From: Westiellopsis prolifica IICB1
Lineage (GTDB): Bacteria; Cyanobacteriota; Cyanobacteriia; Cyanobacteriales; Nostocaceae
Assembly: GCF_004323185.1 (NCBI RefSeq)
Contig: NZ_NAPS01000001.1
Location: 273,453-334,168 of the forward strand
Direction of reading: 5' to 3'
Length of the DNA: 60,716 bases
Below are positions 52,521 to 60,633 of the stretch, piece after piece (position 1 is the first letter of the stretch; each line of letters starts with the position of its first letter). The position numbers were made by a program, and so were the translations under genes. The notes under the pieces are model-generated. The model saw only the letters and a program-made list of their open reading frames with translations. It had not been told where the DNA came from and searched no databases.

Positions 52521-52706
52521 AAAATGGGATTGACTCTCAGGATTTATCTGCTTTCTTGTATCCTGCTCGGAATTATTGGTCAATTAAAAATTGATAGAGT
52601 ACTAGCGATCGCAATTTTTGATGATAAAATAGCTTGCTCATACTTAACGTTGTGTTACCTTAGTATTACTGGCAAAACTAAACTCTTGAAAAACTGAGAG
52701 GAAATT

Positions 52707-53198
52707 ATTATCGTAGTCCAAAAGCAACTCATTAACTCCCAAATCAAGTCACCTCAAGTCTTATTGATTGACCATGAAAATAACAATCGTGGTCTGATAG
52801 ACACCCGTGAAGCTCTAGAAATAGCCCAGAGCGTAGATCTTGACCTGGTTGTAGTCTCCCAAGATAAAGATACTCCAGTGGCGAAGATTCTCAACTATGG
52901 TAAGCTTCAGTATCAAAAGAAAAAACGTCAAACGCAAAGTGCTAGACCCACGGTCAAGGAAGTACGATTCCGTCCAAATGTGGGTGCAGCTGATTACAAT
53001 TTACGTATTAGCCAAGCAACTCAGTGGTTAAGTAAAGGCGATTCAGTAAAGTTTGCTATTCGTTTACGAGGTCGAGAACATCAATATCGTGATCAAGCTG
53101 GAAAATTGCTAGACCGGATTGTCGATGATCTCATTTCAGTGGGTAAAGTTCAGTCGCTTGATAAGCGCTCACTGATTCTTCAAGTCATTCCTGCTTAA
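52707..53198 (+). CDS. infC: Translation initiation factor IF-3, with non-AUG start
   Basis: A protein of about 163 residues that binds the 30S subunit and checks initiator tRNA and start codon choice. The N-terminal domain has INSQIKSPQVLLID, DLDLVVVSQDKDTPVAKILN and NYGKLQYQKKKRQ. The C-terminal domain has KEVRFRPNVGAADYNLRISQ, LSKGDSVKFAIRLRGREHQY and a terminal SLILQVIPA. No ATG, GTG or TTG exists between the upstream stop (52695-52697) and TTG 52764, which lies inside the conserved VLLIDHENN. AGAGGA (697-702) therefore points to ATT 52707 or ATC 52710. An AUU start is classic autoregulation for infC in other bacteria. Confidence 0.85.
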   Translation: MIVVQKQLINSQIKSPQVLLIDHENNNRGLIDTREALEIAQSVDLDLVVVSQDKDTPVAKILNYGKLQYQKKKRQTQSARPTVKEVRFRPNVGAADYNLRISQATQWLSKGDSVKFAIRLRGREHQYRDQAGKLLDRIVDDLISVGKVQSLDKRSLILQVIPA

Positions 53199-53269
53199 AT
53201 TAATTTTTTACCAATCTCCTAAAAAATTCCTCAATGAAGAAATTGAACTAGATGAGGGTTTAATACATT

Positions 53270-53333
53270 GAACGGGTAAGAACCCACTTCACCAATCAAA
53301 AATTGTTCTGGTGGAATGCGGTTCTAGCCCGTT
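53270..53333 (+). terminator. Compound hairpin downstream of infC
   Basis: AACGGGTAAGAACC and GGTTCTAGCCCGTT are near-exact inverses (one extra base), enclosing a second stem around TTCACCA/TGGTGGAA. There is no following T-run, so it may be a terminator or a processing structure for infC. Confidence 0.4.
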
Positions 53334-53344
53334 ATTTAGTGCGG

Positions 53345-54076
53345 TTAAGAGAGTTGTAAATTCAATCCAGAGTTCTCAGTTTCTGGGTTTGAAATATTCC
53401 ATAGAGCAAACATATACTGTGTTCGCTGTTCAGTTAATAGCATACACCAAGCCATTATTAACTCAGAACCACTAGCAAATACTGTACCAACCATATCTGT
53501 GGGTATAGCATTACCAACAAGAGAAACGAAAGCACCAACAAATAACCAAGACCATTGCAATCTCCGCCAAATACCAATACCAATAATCATCACAAACAGG
53601 TTAACTAAAATAGTGATCATTGGTGGTTTGTTAGGTGTGGCGATAACATAACGCAACATACCAGCAAAGGTTTCAGGAACTAATTGTATACCTATAAATT
53701 GAGTAGTGATATCGTATATTCCTAATGCGATCGCTAATATCCAACCAAAAATTCGTATAAACTGACTACCAGCCCAATTTACTCCAGCACGATGAGCAAG
53801 TTCAACCACGACAACAATGAATAAGGGAACAACTATATAATGGGAGAGGAAACGCAGCATATTTAATGATTTGAGTAATTCACCCTCACCAATTAAGCTT
53901 CCCGTCAGCAGAACCAAATTGTCATAGGTGCTAAATAATAACAGCATAGGTAGGACAATCATTGCTATACTATTTGAGTTCCGCCAGGTATGAATTGACT
54001 GATTTAGCAATAGCAATTGGGCAATAATGTAGCCAAGATGACAAAGTGGATAAATCACTAGTAAAATATTCATCAT
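53345..54076 (-). CDS. Hypothetical polytopic membrane protein
   Basis: A 243-residue protein with about seven hydrophobic helices, for example MNILLVIYPLCHLGYIIAQL at the start and TILVNLFVMIIGIGIWRRLQ in the last third. The C-terminus is soluble (NISNPETENSGLNLQLS). No family is recognised. It is next to, and on the same strand as, another multi-span protein of unknown function (54143-55009). Both may work as a pair in the membrane, but nothing in the sequence says how. Confidence 0.65.
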   Translation of the reverse strand: MMNILLVIYPLCHLGYIIAQLLLLNQSIHTWRNSNSIAMIVLPMLLLFSTYDNLVLLTGSLIGEGELLKSLNMLRFLSHYIVVPLFIVVVVELAHRAGVNWAGSQFIRIFGWILAIALGIYDITTQFIGIQLVPETFAGMLRYVIATPNKPPMITILVNLFVMIIGIGIWRRLQWSWLFVGAFVSLVGNAIPTDMVGTVFASGSELIMAWCMLLTEQRTQYMFALWNISNPETENSGLNLQLS

Positions 54077-54142
54077 TATTTTTTATCTCCAAATATATTT
54101 AAATAATTTGTCTGATAACTGTAATAATTATTGACTTGTCAA

Positions 54143-55009
54143 TTAGGTATCGGCTTTTTCAGATTGTTGAACTGGTTGAGATTGACGTCGGGGATTAATG
54201 TATACTAGATAGGTAAAAATAATAATTCCCATCTCTGTACCCGCTAAATCATGCAAAATGTGGAAAAGTGGATTGAGAACAGGATTAGATTGATGTTGAG
54301 CTAAAAGAAATACAAAAAATAAGTTGACACCTACAGAAAAGATAGGTACAAAGATAATTCGCCAATCTTGCAGAACTTTGTAAGCTCGATATGTCAAGAA
54401 TCCAAAGACAATTGTCAGAGCAATATAGATGGGAATCTTCAAAGCAGAAATATCCAAACTTGCTCCTATAGGATACAAAATTGAGATGGCAATTAAACTG
54501 CCTACAAATAATAAGTCAACCAAATGATTGCGAGCAAAAGCATCTGCCCATAATGCAAAAGATGAAATTAAAAAGGCGTAAAATAGAAAGTTTAAGAAGG
54601 TAAAATCATTTTGGTAAAACCAATTTTGTTGAATATGCCAACCAATTTCAAAGGCAATAGCAACCATTTGAAATGGCAATCCTAAGTAAAGAGCAAAAGG
54701 AGAGTTTAACCCTTTAGATACTAAATAATCAGTTCGTTCATAAAAAACTTTCATACTGATTGGAACAATGACAAAGGGAAGCAAATGAGTAATAATGAGC
54801 GCTATTTTCCAGCCCCAAGAAATACCTCCCATTTCGGAAGATTGCCAAAATGTATAGCCAAAACCAGATGAAGTCACTAAAAAATAAAGAGCAGCAATAA
54901 TAAAACCTGAACCAAAAATTGTCTTTTTAATAGTTTTATTATTTAGTTTATTAATTTGGTTAGATTGTGGTATCTGCATTGATAAATTACCCTGAAATTC
55001 AATCTTCAA
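54143..55009 (-). CDS. Hypothetical polytopic membrane protein
   Basis: A 288-residue protein with about seven to eight membrane segments. The first follows a polar N-terminus (residues 30-50), and later ones carry ALYLGLPFQMVAIAFEIGWH and the late motif FVFLLAQHQSNPVLNPLFHI. The His and Gln between helices might be functional. The C-terminus is basic and soluble (RRQSQPVQQSEKADT). Upstream of the gene in a typical operon order, it precedes the 53345-54076 protein by 66 bases, so co-transcription is likely. No named family. Confidence 0.65.
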   Translation of the reverse strand: MKIEFQGNLSMQIPQSNQINKLNNKTIKKTIFGSGFIIAALYFLVTSSGFGYTFWQSSEMGGISWGWKIALIITHLLPFVIVPISMKVFYERTDYLVSKGLNSPFALYLGLPFQMVAIAFEIGWHIQQNWFYQNDFTFLNFLFYAFLISSFALWADAFARNHLVDLLFVGSLIAISILYPIGASLDISALKIPIYIALTIVFGFLTYRAYKVLQDWRIIFVPIFSVGVNLFFVFLLAQHQSNPVLNPLFHILHDLAGTEMGIIIFTYLVYINPRRQSQPVQQSEKADT

Positions 55010-55248
55010 TATTTGTTATCTTCTTGCAGAAATCAAGGAAATAATTAAACAATTTAACAATCCTTTAACTTTTTCCCAACTTCTGCACTAATGTAATTTT
55101 GCAAGTAGTCTAAGCAATAAACTTAGATACCGACAGAATGAAGTTGATTCCAGATTCTGTCCTCAGTTTTTTGATTAAATTTATTTATTGACTTTTCCTA
55201 CACTTTTACATCCCCACACCCATTTTCAACCCAAGCTAATGAACTTTT

Positions 55249-56367
55249 TCAGCTACGTTGATACCTCATTCCTGGTTGTTGTGAAATTAAACCCATCAAT
55301 TCCAACTGCAACAATGCACTAGCAACAGCACTTGTAGCCATACCTGTTTGTTGGATAATCATATCGAAGGGTAAAGATTCTGAGGAAATAACATTCATTA
55401 CTTGTTGCAGTTCTGGTGGCAAATCAGGCAAGATTGGTTGTTGTGGTTCTGGGGAAACTAGATAAGCATCTATTTTTGGTATTGCTCCCAGCATTTTTAA
55501 TAATTCATCTAATTCTTTTAAAATAAGAGCAGCACCTTGACTGAGTAATTTTAAGCATCCTTGAGATGGGTAATCATCGACTCTACCCGGTAAGACATAA
55601 ACATCTCTACCAAATTCATTCGCATAGTTAGCAGTAATTAAAGCACCAGATTTTAAAGGCGCTTCCATCACCAAGACAGCGCGACTCAATCCAGCAATAA
55701 TCCGATTGCGACGGGGAAATTGAGTGCGATCAGGTGGGGTTTTGGCTGGGTACTCACTCAAAACTAACCCCGCACTTAAAATTTGTTTGTACAATTGCTG
55801 ATTTTTCGCTGGATAGATAACATCTACACCTGTACCTAAAACTGCTATGGTGCGTCCTCCAGCTTTCAAAGCAGCGGTATGAGTTTCTGTATCAATTCCT
55901 TCTGCTAAACCAGAAACGACTGTAAAACCATTTTTAGCTAAAGCTGTGCTAATTTGACGAGTCCAACGAATACCATATTCTGAGGGTTGGCGCGTACCAA
56001 CGATCGCAACCAATGGAGTTTCGCCTAAATTTTCTGCAAGTTCGACTTCACCACGAAAATATAATAATGGCGGTGGAGTGGCAATTTCTATTAGCAAGCG
56101 GGGATATTCTGGATCTGCTGGTGTCCAAAAATTTGGGTTTTGTTCTTGGTGTTGGATGAGTAATTGTTCAGGATCAAGATGCGATCGCTGTCTCACCACT
56201 TTTTGTAATGTCTGAAAACCAAAACCTTCCACCACTTGTAACTGTGCTGGACTAGCTTCCCAAGCTGCCTGGAGCGTGCCAAAATGCTGTTGTAATCGTT
56301 GGAGTAATACCGGGCCAATCCCTGATATTTGTGACCAAGCTAGCCAATACGCACTTTCAACTGCCAA
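55249..56367 (-). CDS. dprA: DNA processing protein DprA (Smf)
   Basis: DprA loads RecA on incoming single-stranded DNA during natural transformation. The 372-residue protein has an N-terminal SAM-like helical part (GIGPVLLQRLQQHFGTL, then VVEGFG), the Rossmann-like core (VGTRQPSEYGIRWTRQISTA, GLAEGIDTETHTAAL, GGRTIAVLGTGVDVIYPAKN, then FPRRNRIIAGLSRAVLVMEA), and a C-terminal winged-helix domain (DMIIQQTGMATSAVASALLQ). All domains are complete, so the gene is probably functional. It is alone, with STRR repeats just upstream of its start. Confidence 0.94.
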   Translation of the reverse strand: MAVESAYWLAWSQISGIGPVLLQRLQQHFGTLQAAWEASPAQLQVVEGFGFQTLQKVVRQRSHLDPEQLLIQHQEQNPNFWTPADPEYPRLLIEIATPPPLLYFRGEVELAENLGETPLVAIVGTRQPSEYGIRWTRQISTALAKNGFTVVSGLAEGIDTETHTAALKAGGRTIAVLGTGVDVIYPAKNQQLYKQILSAGLVLSEYPAKTPPDRTQFPRRNRIIAGLSRAVLVMEAPLKSGALITANYANEFGRDVYVLPGRVDDYPSQGCLKLLSQGAALILKELDELLKMLGAIPKIDAYLVSPEPQQPILPDLPPELQQVMNVISSESLPFDMIIQQTGMATSAVASALLQLELMGLISQQPGMRYQRS

Positions 56368-56399
56368 TTCTCAACCCTCATTGAGTATCAAGTCAAGGT

Positions 56400-56712
56400 T
56401 ACTCGCGTTGATTGTCATTTGTCATTGGTCATTGGTCATTGGTCATTGGTACAGACGCGATAAATCGCGTCTGTACAATAGTCGGATGTATTTGAAAAAA
56501 AATCAAACTCGCAATTACACTAAAAAAAGTTATGATAATTCCTCATCCAAAAGTAGTTGGTATCCACAAATACTGACGTTTAAATAAACGTATGATGGGG
56601 ATTTTTTTGGATTTATATTTCAATACAGTTCAGTTAAGCATTTCTTTCTTCTCTCTGCGTCCTTGGCGTTCTTGGCGGTAGCCTGCGGCAAGCCGCTGCG
56701 CGTCTACGTTAT
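56400..56712. repeat. Repeat-rich gap between dprA and the DUF2301 gene
   Basis: The gap holds a TCATTGG heptamer tract (56417-56448) and the palindrome GTACAGACGCGATA...TATCGCGTCTGTAC-type copy at 56449-56476. It also has a CTCTGCGTCCTTGGCGTTCT repeat with GCCTGCGGCAAGCCGCTGCG(CGTCTAC) at 56655-56706. The latter repeat also encodes the N-terminus of the M48 protease at 12900-12955. No gene is seen. Confidence 0.75.
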
Positions 56713-56783
56713 AAAAATTGATTTTGACAAAGAGTTTTAGCCTTAACTGAACCGTATTGATTTATATTTTACATTTTTCTGCA

Positions 56784-57440
56784 TTAAACTTTTGCAGAAC
56801 GTTTTGATTCTAAATAGGCAAACACTGATTTATCTCCAATATCTGCTGGAATTGCTTGTACTGTCTTCCGTATAGCAAAAACTACAAATAAAATTGCCCA
56901 AATTCCTAACAAAAGCTGTTCTAACTGTATTGGCAATATACCAACCAAATGTCCAAGTAATAATAAAGGTACGATGGGAGTTAATAATTTTGTTTCCAGA
57001 CGATTGAAACAAAATGCTTCTTTAAAATAAATACCAGTCAAAGCCACGAATGTAAAACCAACACCCAATAATGTTAATGGTTGAGTGTAAATAGTAAGAG
57101 CTAAAGGCTCACTATTTGTAATTGCTAAGAGCATTACAGATATACTACCAATTAGCCAAAAAACTTGTAAAGCTCGGTGCAACTCTACCATGTAAATATG
57201 AATGGTAAGTAAACTAATACCAAGTCCTAAACTGAAACAGGCGTATAAAGGTGTGAGTAATTTTAAATTAGTGGGATTAGGATTCAATAATACTAAAGCA
57301 CTGCCCACAGCAAAGCAAATTGCAGCTAGCATCAACCCACTACGGTAAATAATTACGCCTTTGCGATCGCTCTGAGTAATCGTAAATTCGCCAAATTGAC
57401 CTTGATAAACTTCTGGTGCTGATATTGTTTGAGTAGTCAT
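56784..57440 (-). CDS. DUF2301 family membrane protein
   Basis: A 218-residue membrane protein matching the DUF2301 family as I remember it: a soluble N-terminus (YQGQFGEFTITQSDRKGVII) followed by about seven hydrophobic helices. It has YMVELHRALQVFWLIGSISV in the middle and GIYFKEAFCFNRLETKLLTP later. Function is unknown. It stands alone, with repeats on both sides. Confidence 0.8.
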   Translation of the reverse strand: MTTQTISAPEVYQGQFGEFTITQSDRKGVIIYRSGLMLAAICFAVGSALVLLNPNPTNLKLLTPLYACFSLGLGISLLTIHIYMVELHRALQVFWLIGSISVMLLAITNSEPLALTIYTQPLTLLGVGFTFVALTGIYFKEAFCFNRLETKLLTPIVPLLLLGHLVGILPIQLEQLLLGIWAILFVVFAIRKTVQAIPADIGDKSVFAYLESKRSAKV

Positions 57441-57465
57441 ATGTCAAATTAGTTAGTGGTCAATG

Positions 57466-57493
57466 GTAGAGACGCGATTCATCGCGTCTGTAC
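57466..57493. repeat. Dispersed GACGCG palindrome
   Basis: GTAGAGACGCGATTCATCGC followed by GTCTGTAC: a copy with one arm of each type (GTAGAGAC and GTCTGTAC), so the arms have diverged. It lies in the upstream region of the DUF2301 gene. Confidence 0.7.
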
Positions 57494-57530
57494 AATAGTC
57501 ATTGGTCATTTATGAGAAGGCAGAAGGAAG

Positions 57531-57747
57531 AAGGCACTTATGCTGAAGGGAACCCCATAAATAAATTTAGGGGTTTCTAACAAGGACGCCTTGTATCTTG
57601 TGCTACGCACCTTGATACAAATCTTATTATCTTTTCCACGAATAAATTCGGGGGCTTGAAACCAAATGGCAGAATGAAGAGGACTGAATTTTTTGGTATA
57701 AATTTTTTATTAAACCTTCTGCCTTCTGCCCTCAGCATAAGTGCCTT
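57531..57747. repeat. Inverted-repeat element downstream of the SAM hydrolase gene
   Basis: AAGGCACTTATGCTGAAGG (57531-57549) and CCCTCAGCATAAGTGCCTT (57729-57747) are 19-base inverted repeats with one mismatch. The 217-base interior holds AATAAATTTAGGGG and AATAAATTCGGGGG units and AGAAGGAAGAAGG tracts, with no coding capacity. This looks like a MITE or a foldback repeat next to the stop of the minus-strand gene at 57755. Confidence 0.65.
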
Positions 57748-57754
57748 TCTTCGG

Positions 57755-58576
57755 TCATTTGTCATTAATTATTTTCTCGCTCACTACTTGTATGGTATCT
57801 CCCAAATTCATCTGCAACTGCGATCGCGCATTACCAGTATTGATCGCCAATTCTACCCAACCGTGACTACCAACGAAGGCGATCGCATCGCCAATTTCCC
57901 CATCTCCATAAGTTTGACGTCCTGGTATGATTTTGTCACCCACAAGTACACCCCAACTTTTGCTTTCTAGGTAAGTTCCAGGAATATTGCTGACTAAGTT
58001 ACCAAAATGATCAATATATTGAATACAACCTGTGATCATATTCTCGCTTTGAGTGCATTCAGCTATCTCTAGCTTGACTAAGCTTTCTGGATTGATTTGT
58101 GTTCCTAGCTGTCCTAGAGGAACACCACAAGCTAGATGCGCTCCTATTGGAGCGAATATATCTCGACCATGAAATGTGCTGCTAGGATTTGGAGTGCGCC
58201 AATAATTAGGATTTGTTAGTTCTACCGCAGCGATAGCAGGACTGTGACTCAACACTCCACTAAATAAGCCATTGTCTGGCCCGATCAAAAATCCATGAGC
58301 AAATTCTACAGCAATCGCCCTTCTTTTTCCTCCCACACCCGGATCTACTACTGCTACATGTACGGTTCCTACAGGAAAGTAAAGATAAGCATCCATCAGA
58401 CAAAACCTAGCAGCAGCAATATTTTGCGGCGGAATCTGGTGTGTTAAGTCTACCACCTTTAGCTGAGGATTAATTTGGGCGATCGCTCCCTTCATCACAC
58501 CTACATATACATCGCGATCGCCGAAATCAGTAAGTAAAGTCAGCAGTGATTGTAGTTTTTCTTGCTTTTCTAACAT
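57755..58576 (-). CDS. SAM hydroxide adenosyltransferase (DUF62) family protein
   Basis: A 273-residue member of the family that hydrolyses S-adenosylmethionine to adenosine and methionine, relatives of the chlorinase and fluorinase. The N-terminus LLTDFGDRDVYVGVMKGAIA holds the conserved Asp, and PPQNIAAARFCLMDAYLYFP then VHVAVVDPGVGGKRRAIAVE follow. The C-terminal domain has GCIQYIDHFGNLVSN. No halogenase signature is evident, so the hydrolase role is likelier. It is cytosolic and stands alone. Confidence 0.85.
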   Translation of the reverse strand: MLEKQEKLQSLLTLLTDFGDRDVYVGVMKGAIAQINPQLKVVDLTHQIPPQNIAAARFCLMDAYLYFPVGTVHVAVVDPGVGGKRRAIAVEFAHGFLIGPDNGLFSGVLSHSPAIAAVELTNPNYWRTPNPSSTFHGRDIFAPIGAHLACGVPLGQLGTQINPESLVKLEIAECTQSENMITGCIQYIDHFGNLVSNIPGTYLESKSWGVLVGDKIIPGRQTYGDGEIGDAIAFVGSHGWVELAINTGNARSQLQMNLGDTIQVVSEKIINDK

Positions 58577-58695
58577 GTGATCTCATTTGCTTTATATGAC
58601 CAAGCTTATTTTTTCTGTAACATATAGAACTAAATTTTGGATATGTTATGATCACAAGACATAAGTAAATAATGATTCAGAGCAAAGAAATTCTT

Positions 58696-58851
58696 ATGAT
58701 CACAAGCAGAACAGAAGTTATTAAAAAAGCACGAGAAGCTCACAGAGAAAGCATTAGAAGAAGTTTGCAGCATCGCTTAGAAGTAGCTAGAACTAAGGGC
58801 GATGAAAACCTCATTCGTCAGCTAGAAGCAGAAATGAAATATTTCGGTTAA
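58696..58851 (+). CDS. 51-residue Arg/Lys-rich small protein
   Basis: The frame encodes MITSRTEVIKKAREAHRESI, then RRSLQHRLEVARTKGDENLI, then RQLEAEMKYFG. It is a helical, highly charged peptide that looks like a genuine small cyanobacterial protein. A longer version starts at 58672 (MIQSKEIL). A strong terminator follows 50 bases later. The sequence ATGATCACAAG occurs twice (58648 and 58696), so the start region includes a short duplication. Function unknown. Confidence 0.6.
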   Translation: MITSRTEVIKKAREAHRESIRRSLQHRLEVARTKGDENLIRQLEAEMKYFG

Positions 58852-58900
58852 ACCATAAAGTCTACTGCACATAGGTTGTTCATAGTTCTGTTGTGTTTCT

Positions 58901-58925
58901 GCCTGCTGTTTTAGCAGGCTTTCTT
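58901..58925 (+). terminator. Intrinsic terminator of the small protein gene
   Basis: GCCTGCTG and TAGCAGGC form the stem with a TTT loop, followed by TTTCTT. It is well placed about 50 bases after the stop at 58851. Confidence 0.8.
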
Positions 58926-59536
58926 ATCTTAAGTTTGTAGTCAGGGCTTTAGTCCTCAGAATAAGCGCTATAACTGCTTACTACAAACAAACAATGAGAA
59001 TTGTATGCCACAACTGCGTAACTCCTAAAAGATATGTGCAATATATTAATTTTTGTAAAAGATAAAAGTAAACATACGCCAAACCCTTACCAATGACAAA
59101 TGACAAATGACTATTGTACAGACGCGATTTATCGCGTCTCTACCAATGACGATCCCTAATTTATTTGTGCCAACTTACTTAAGTATTCTTGCTCAGTTAA
59201 GAAATTTTTAATAAAAATTGGGTCAATCCTAGTAGCTGCAAATATTGTGGATATTAATACGCTGTATATTAGTTTCTGATGACTGCTGTGTGCTGATAAA
59301 GCAAATAGCTATCAGTTAAGGGAACAAGTAAATGTCTAATGGGTAGATCTTTCCTTGTAGTAGGATAAAGTCAAAGCGGACAAACACACATAAGCCCCTG
59401 GGCTAAGTTAGCGAGCTTTGTTACAAAACTTTATCTATTCCACAGGAAACTACTCAAAAGATCTTTACAACCTTTTACTAAGCGCTACTAGCTGAAAACT
59501 TTTTATTTCGGTTTGATGGAAAGAGGTGGAAAAATC
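58926..59536. other. Upstream region of psbU, with dispersed repeats
   Basis: The region holds a decayed long hairpin (58932-58986, TTTGTAGTCAGGGCTTTAGT type), the GTACAGACGCGA palindrome at 59116-59143, and a GCCAACTTACTTAA MITE end at 59169-59182. From about 59200 to 59536 no element is identifiable, and the psbU promoter and leader must be there. Confidence 0.55.
59116..59143. repeat. Dispersed GACGCG palindrome
   Basis: GTACAGACGCGATTTATCGC followed by GTCTCTAC: mirrored relative of the copy at 57466-57493, also with one GTACAGAC and one GTCTCTAC arm. Confidence 0.7.
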
Positions 59537-59962
59537 GTGAAAAAATTGGTGCGTTTATTAACAGTCTTTAGTTTTTTGTTGGTAGGATGCTTGGCATGGT
59601 TAGGTACGCCTCAGATAGCCCAGGCTAGCAATTTTAACAGTTTTGCTTTGCCATCGGTTTCTGTTCTAGCCTTGCAGAATCCAGCAGATGCAAAGCTTGC
59701 AGATGTATATGGTGACAGAATTGATTTAAATAACACTAATGTGCGAGCTTTTCAAAAATATGCCGGATTGTATCCTACCCTAGCAGGCAAAATTATCAAA
59801 TATGCTCCTTACAATGAGGTAGAGGATGTACTAAAGATTGAAGGATTGAGCGAACGTCAAAAACAAATCCTGCAAGCTAACTTAGATCACTTCAAAGTTA
59901 CAGAAGTAGAACCAGTCTACACTGAAGGATTTGACCGTTACAACAACGGAATTTACAGATAA
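59537..59962 (+). CDS. psbU: Photosystem II 12 kDa extrinsic protein PsbU
   Basis: PsbU is an extrinsic lumenal subunit that stabilises the Mn4CaO5 oxygen-evolving centre of photosystem II in cyanobacteria. The preprotein has a signal peptide ([20 protein letters not shown], cleavage near IAQA-S) and mature motifs KIDLNN-like [40 protein letters not shown] and a C-terminal [14 protein letters not shown] 59537 ([11 protein letters not shown]) fits the family. The frame could also start at ATG 59516. A terminator follows at 60001. Confidence 0.95.
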   Translation: MKKLVRLLTVFSFLLVGCLAWLGTPQIAQASNFNSFALPSVSVLALQNPADAKLADVYGDRIDLNNTNVRAFQKYAGLYPTLAGKIIKYAPYNEVEDVLKIEGLSERQKQILQANLDHFKVTEVEPVYTEGFDRYNNGIYR

Positions 59963-60000
59963 GATACGACTGTAAATACGATTACTTGCTATAAAACAGC

Positions 60001-60033
60001 ATCCCACTCTTTTTTCTAGGGAGTGGGATTTTT
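60001..60033 (+). terminator. Rho-independent terminator of psbU
   Basis: ATCCCACTC and GAGTGGGAT (60001-60009 and 60021-60029) form the stem, followed by TTTTTAT. It lies 39 bases after the psbU stop. A hairpin repeat (CTGCGATTTCAATTGCAG, with GGCGGTTTTTTG) sits at 60057-60084. Confidence 0.85.
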
Positions 60034-60223
60034 ATCGAGGGACACGGAAAGAGAAACTGCGATTTCAATTGCAGGCGGTTTTTTGAACAATTGGAATGCT
60101 CCCGTGCAAAATAATCCTTCAGACATACAGAAATTTCAGGGAAACCAGATTTTGGAAAGATGAATCTGTACCCTTATTTTTTTTAGACTGTTTCCAGAAC
60201 AAAATGATCAGGAGTTAAAATTC

Positions 60224-60424
60224 ATGTCTGCTGAAGGAAACGAAAAAGAAACTACACCATCTAATTCTGGTGCTGCTTCTGGTGGTTATCAAACCCCCAT
60301 TGAAGAAGATATCCGTAAAACTGGTAACGCTGCTCAATCTGATGCTAAACAATCAGCTACACCAGAAGCACCAGGGGAAGATACTGTAGCGGGTAGTCCC
60401 AATCAAGGTACAGAGTCTCGTTAA
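60224..60424 (+). CDS. Small acidic disordered protein
   Basis: A 66-residue hydrophilic protein without aromatic or hydrophobic clusters (MSAEGNEKETTPSNSGAASG to TVAGSPNQGTESR), rich in Gly, Ser, Glu and Ala. It is likely intrinsically disordered. ATCAGGAGTTAAAATTC gives a good ribosome binding site before ATG. It resembles small stress-related (hydrophilin-like) cyanobacterial proteins in composition, but I cannot name a family. Confidence 0.55.
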   Translation: MSAEGNEKETTPSNSGAASGGYQTPIEEDIRKTGNAAQSDAKQSATPEAPGEDTVAGSPNQGTESR

Positions 60425-60633
60425 TTGCTTGACGCAAGCTTCAGAACTCTACTCGTGGAATCATCATCTAGATGAGTGCGCTAGCAAAATTTATGGAGTG
60501 GAGTTGTGTTTATCAAATACATAACTTCACTCAGTTTTTATTTTTGTCGATATTTTCTACAGATTATAGCATTTTTAGGGATCTGGGTCTCTCAATATAA
60601 AAATGTTCTTAAATAAACCGTACAGACGCCTGC

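Noticed and set aside
52488-52697. 69-codon ORF before infC
   Set aside because: It overlaps an inverted repeat, has no clear ribosome binding site and its sequence does not look conserved.
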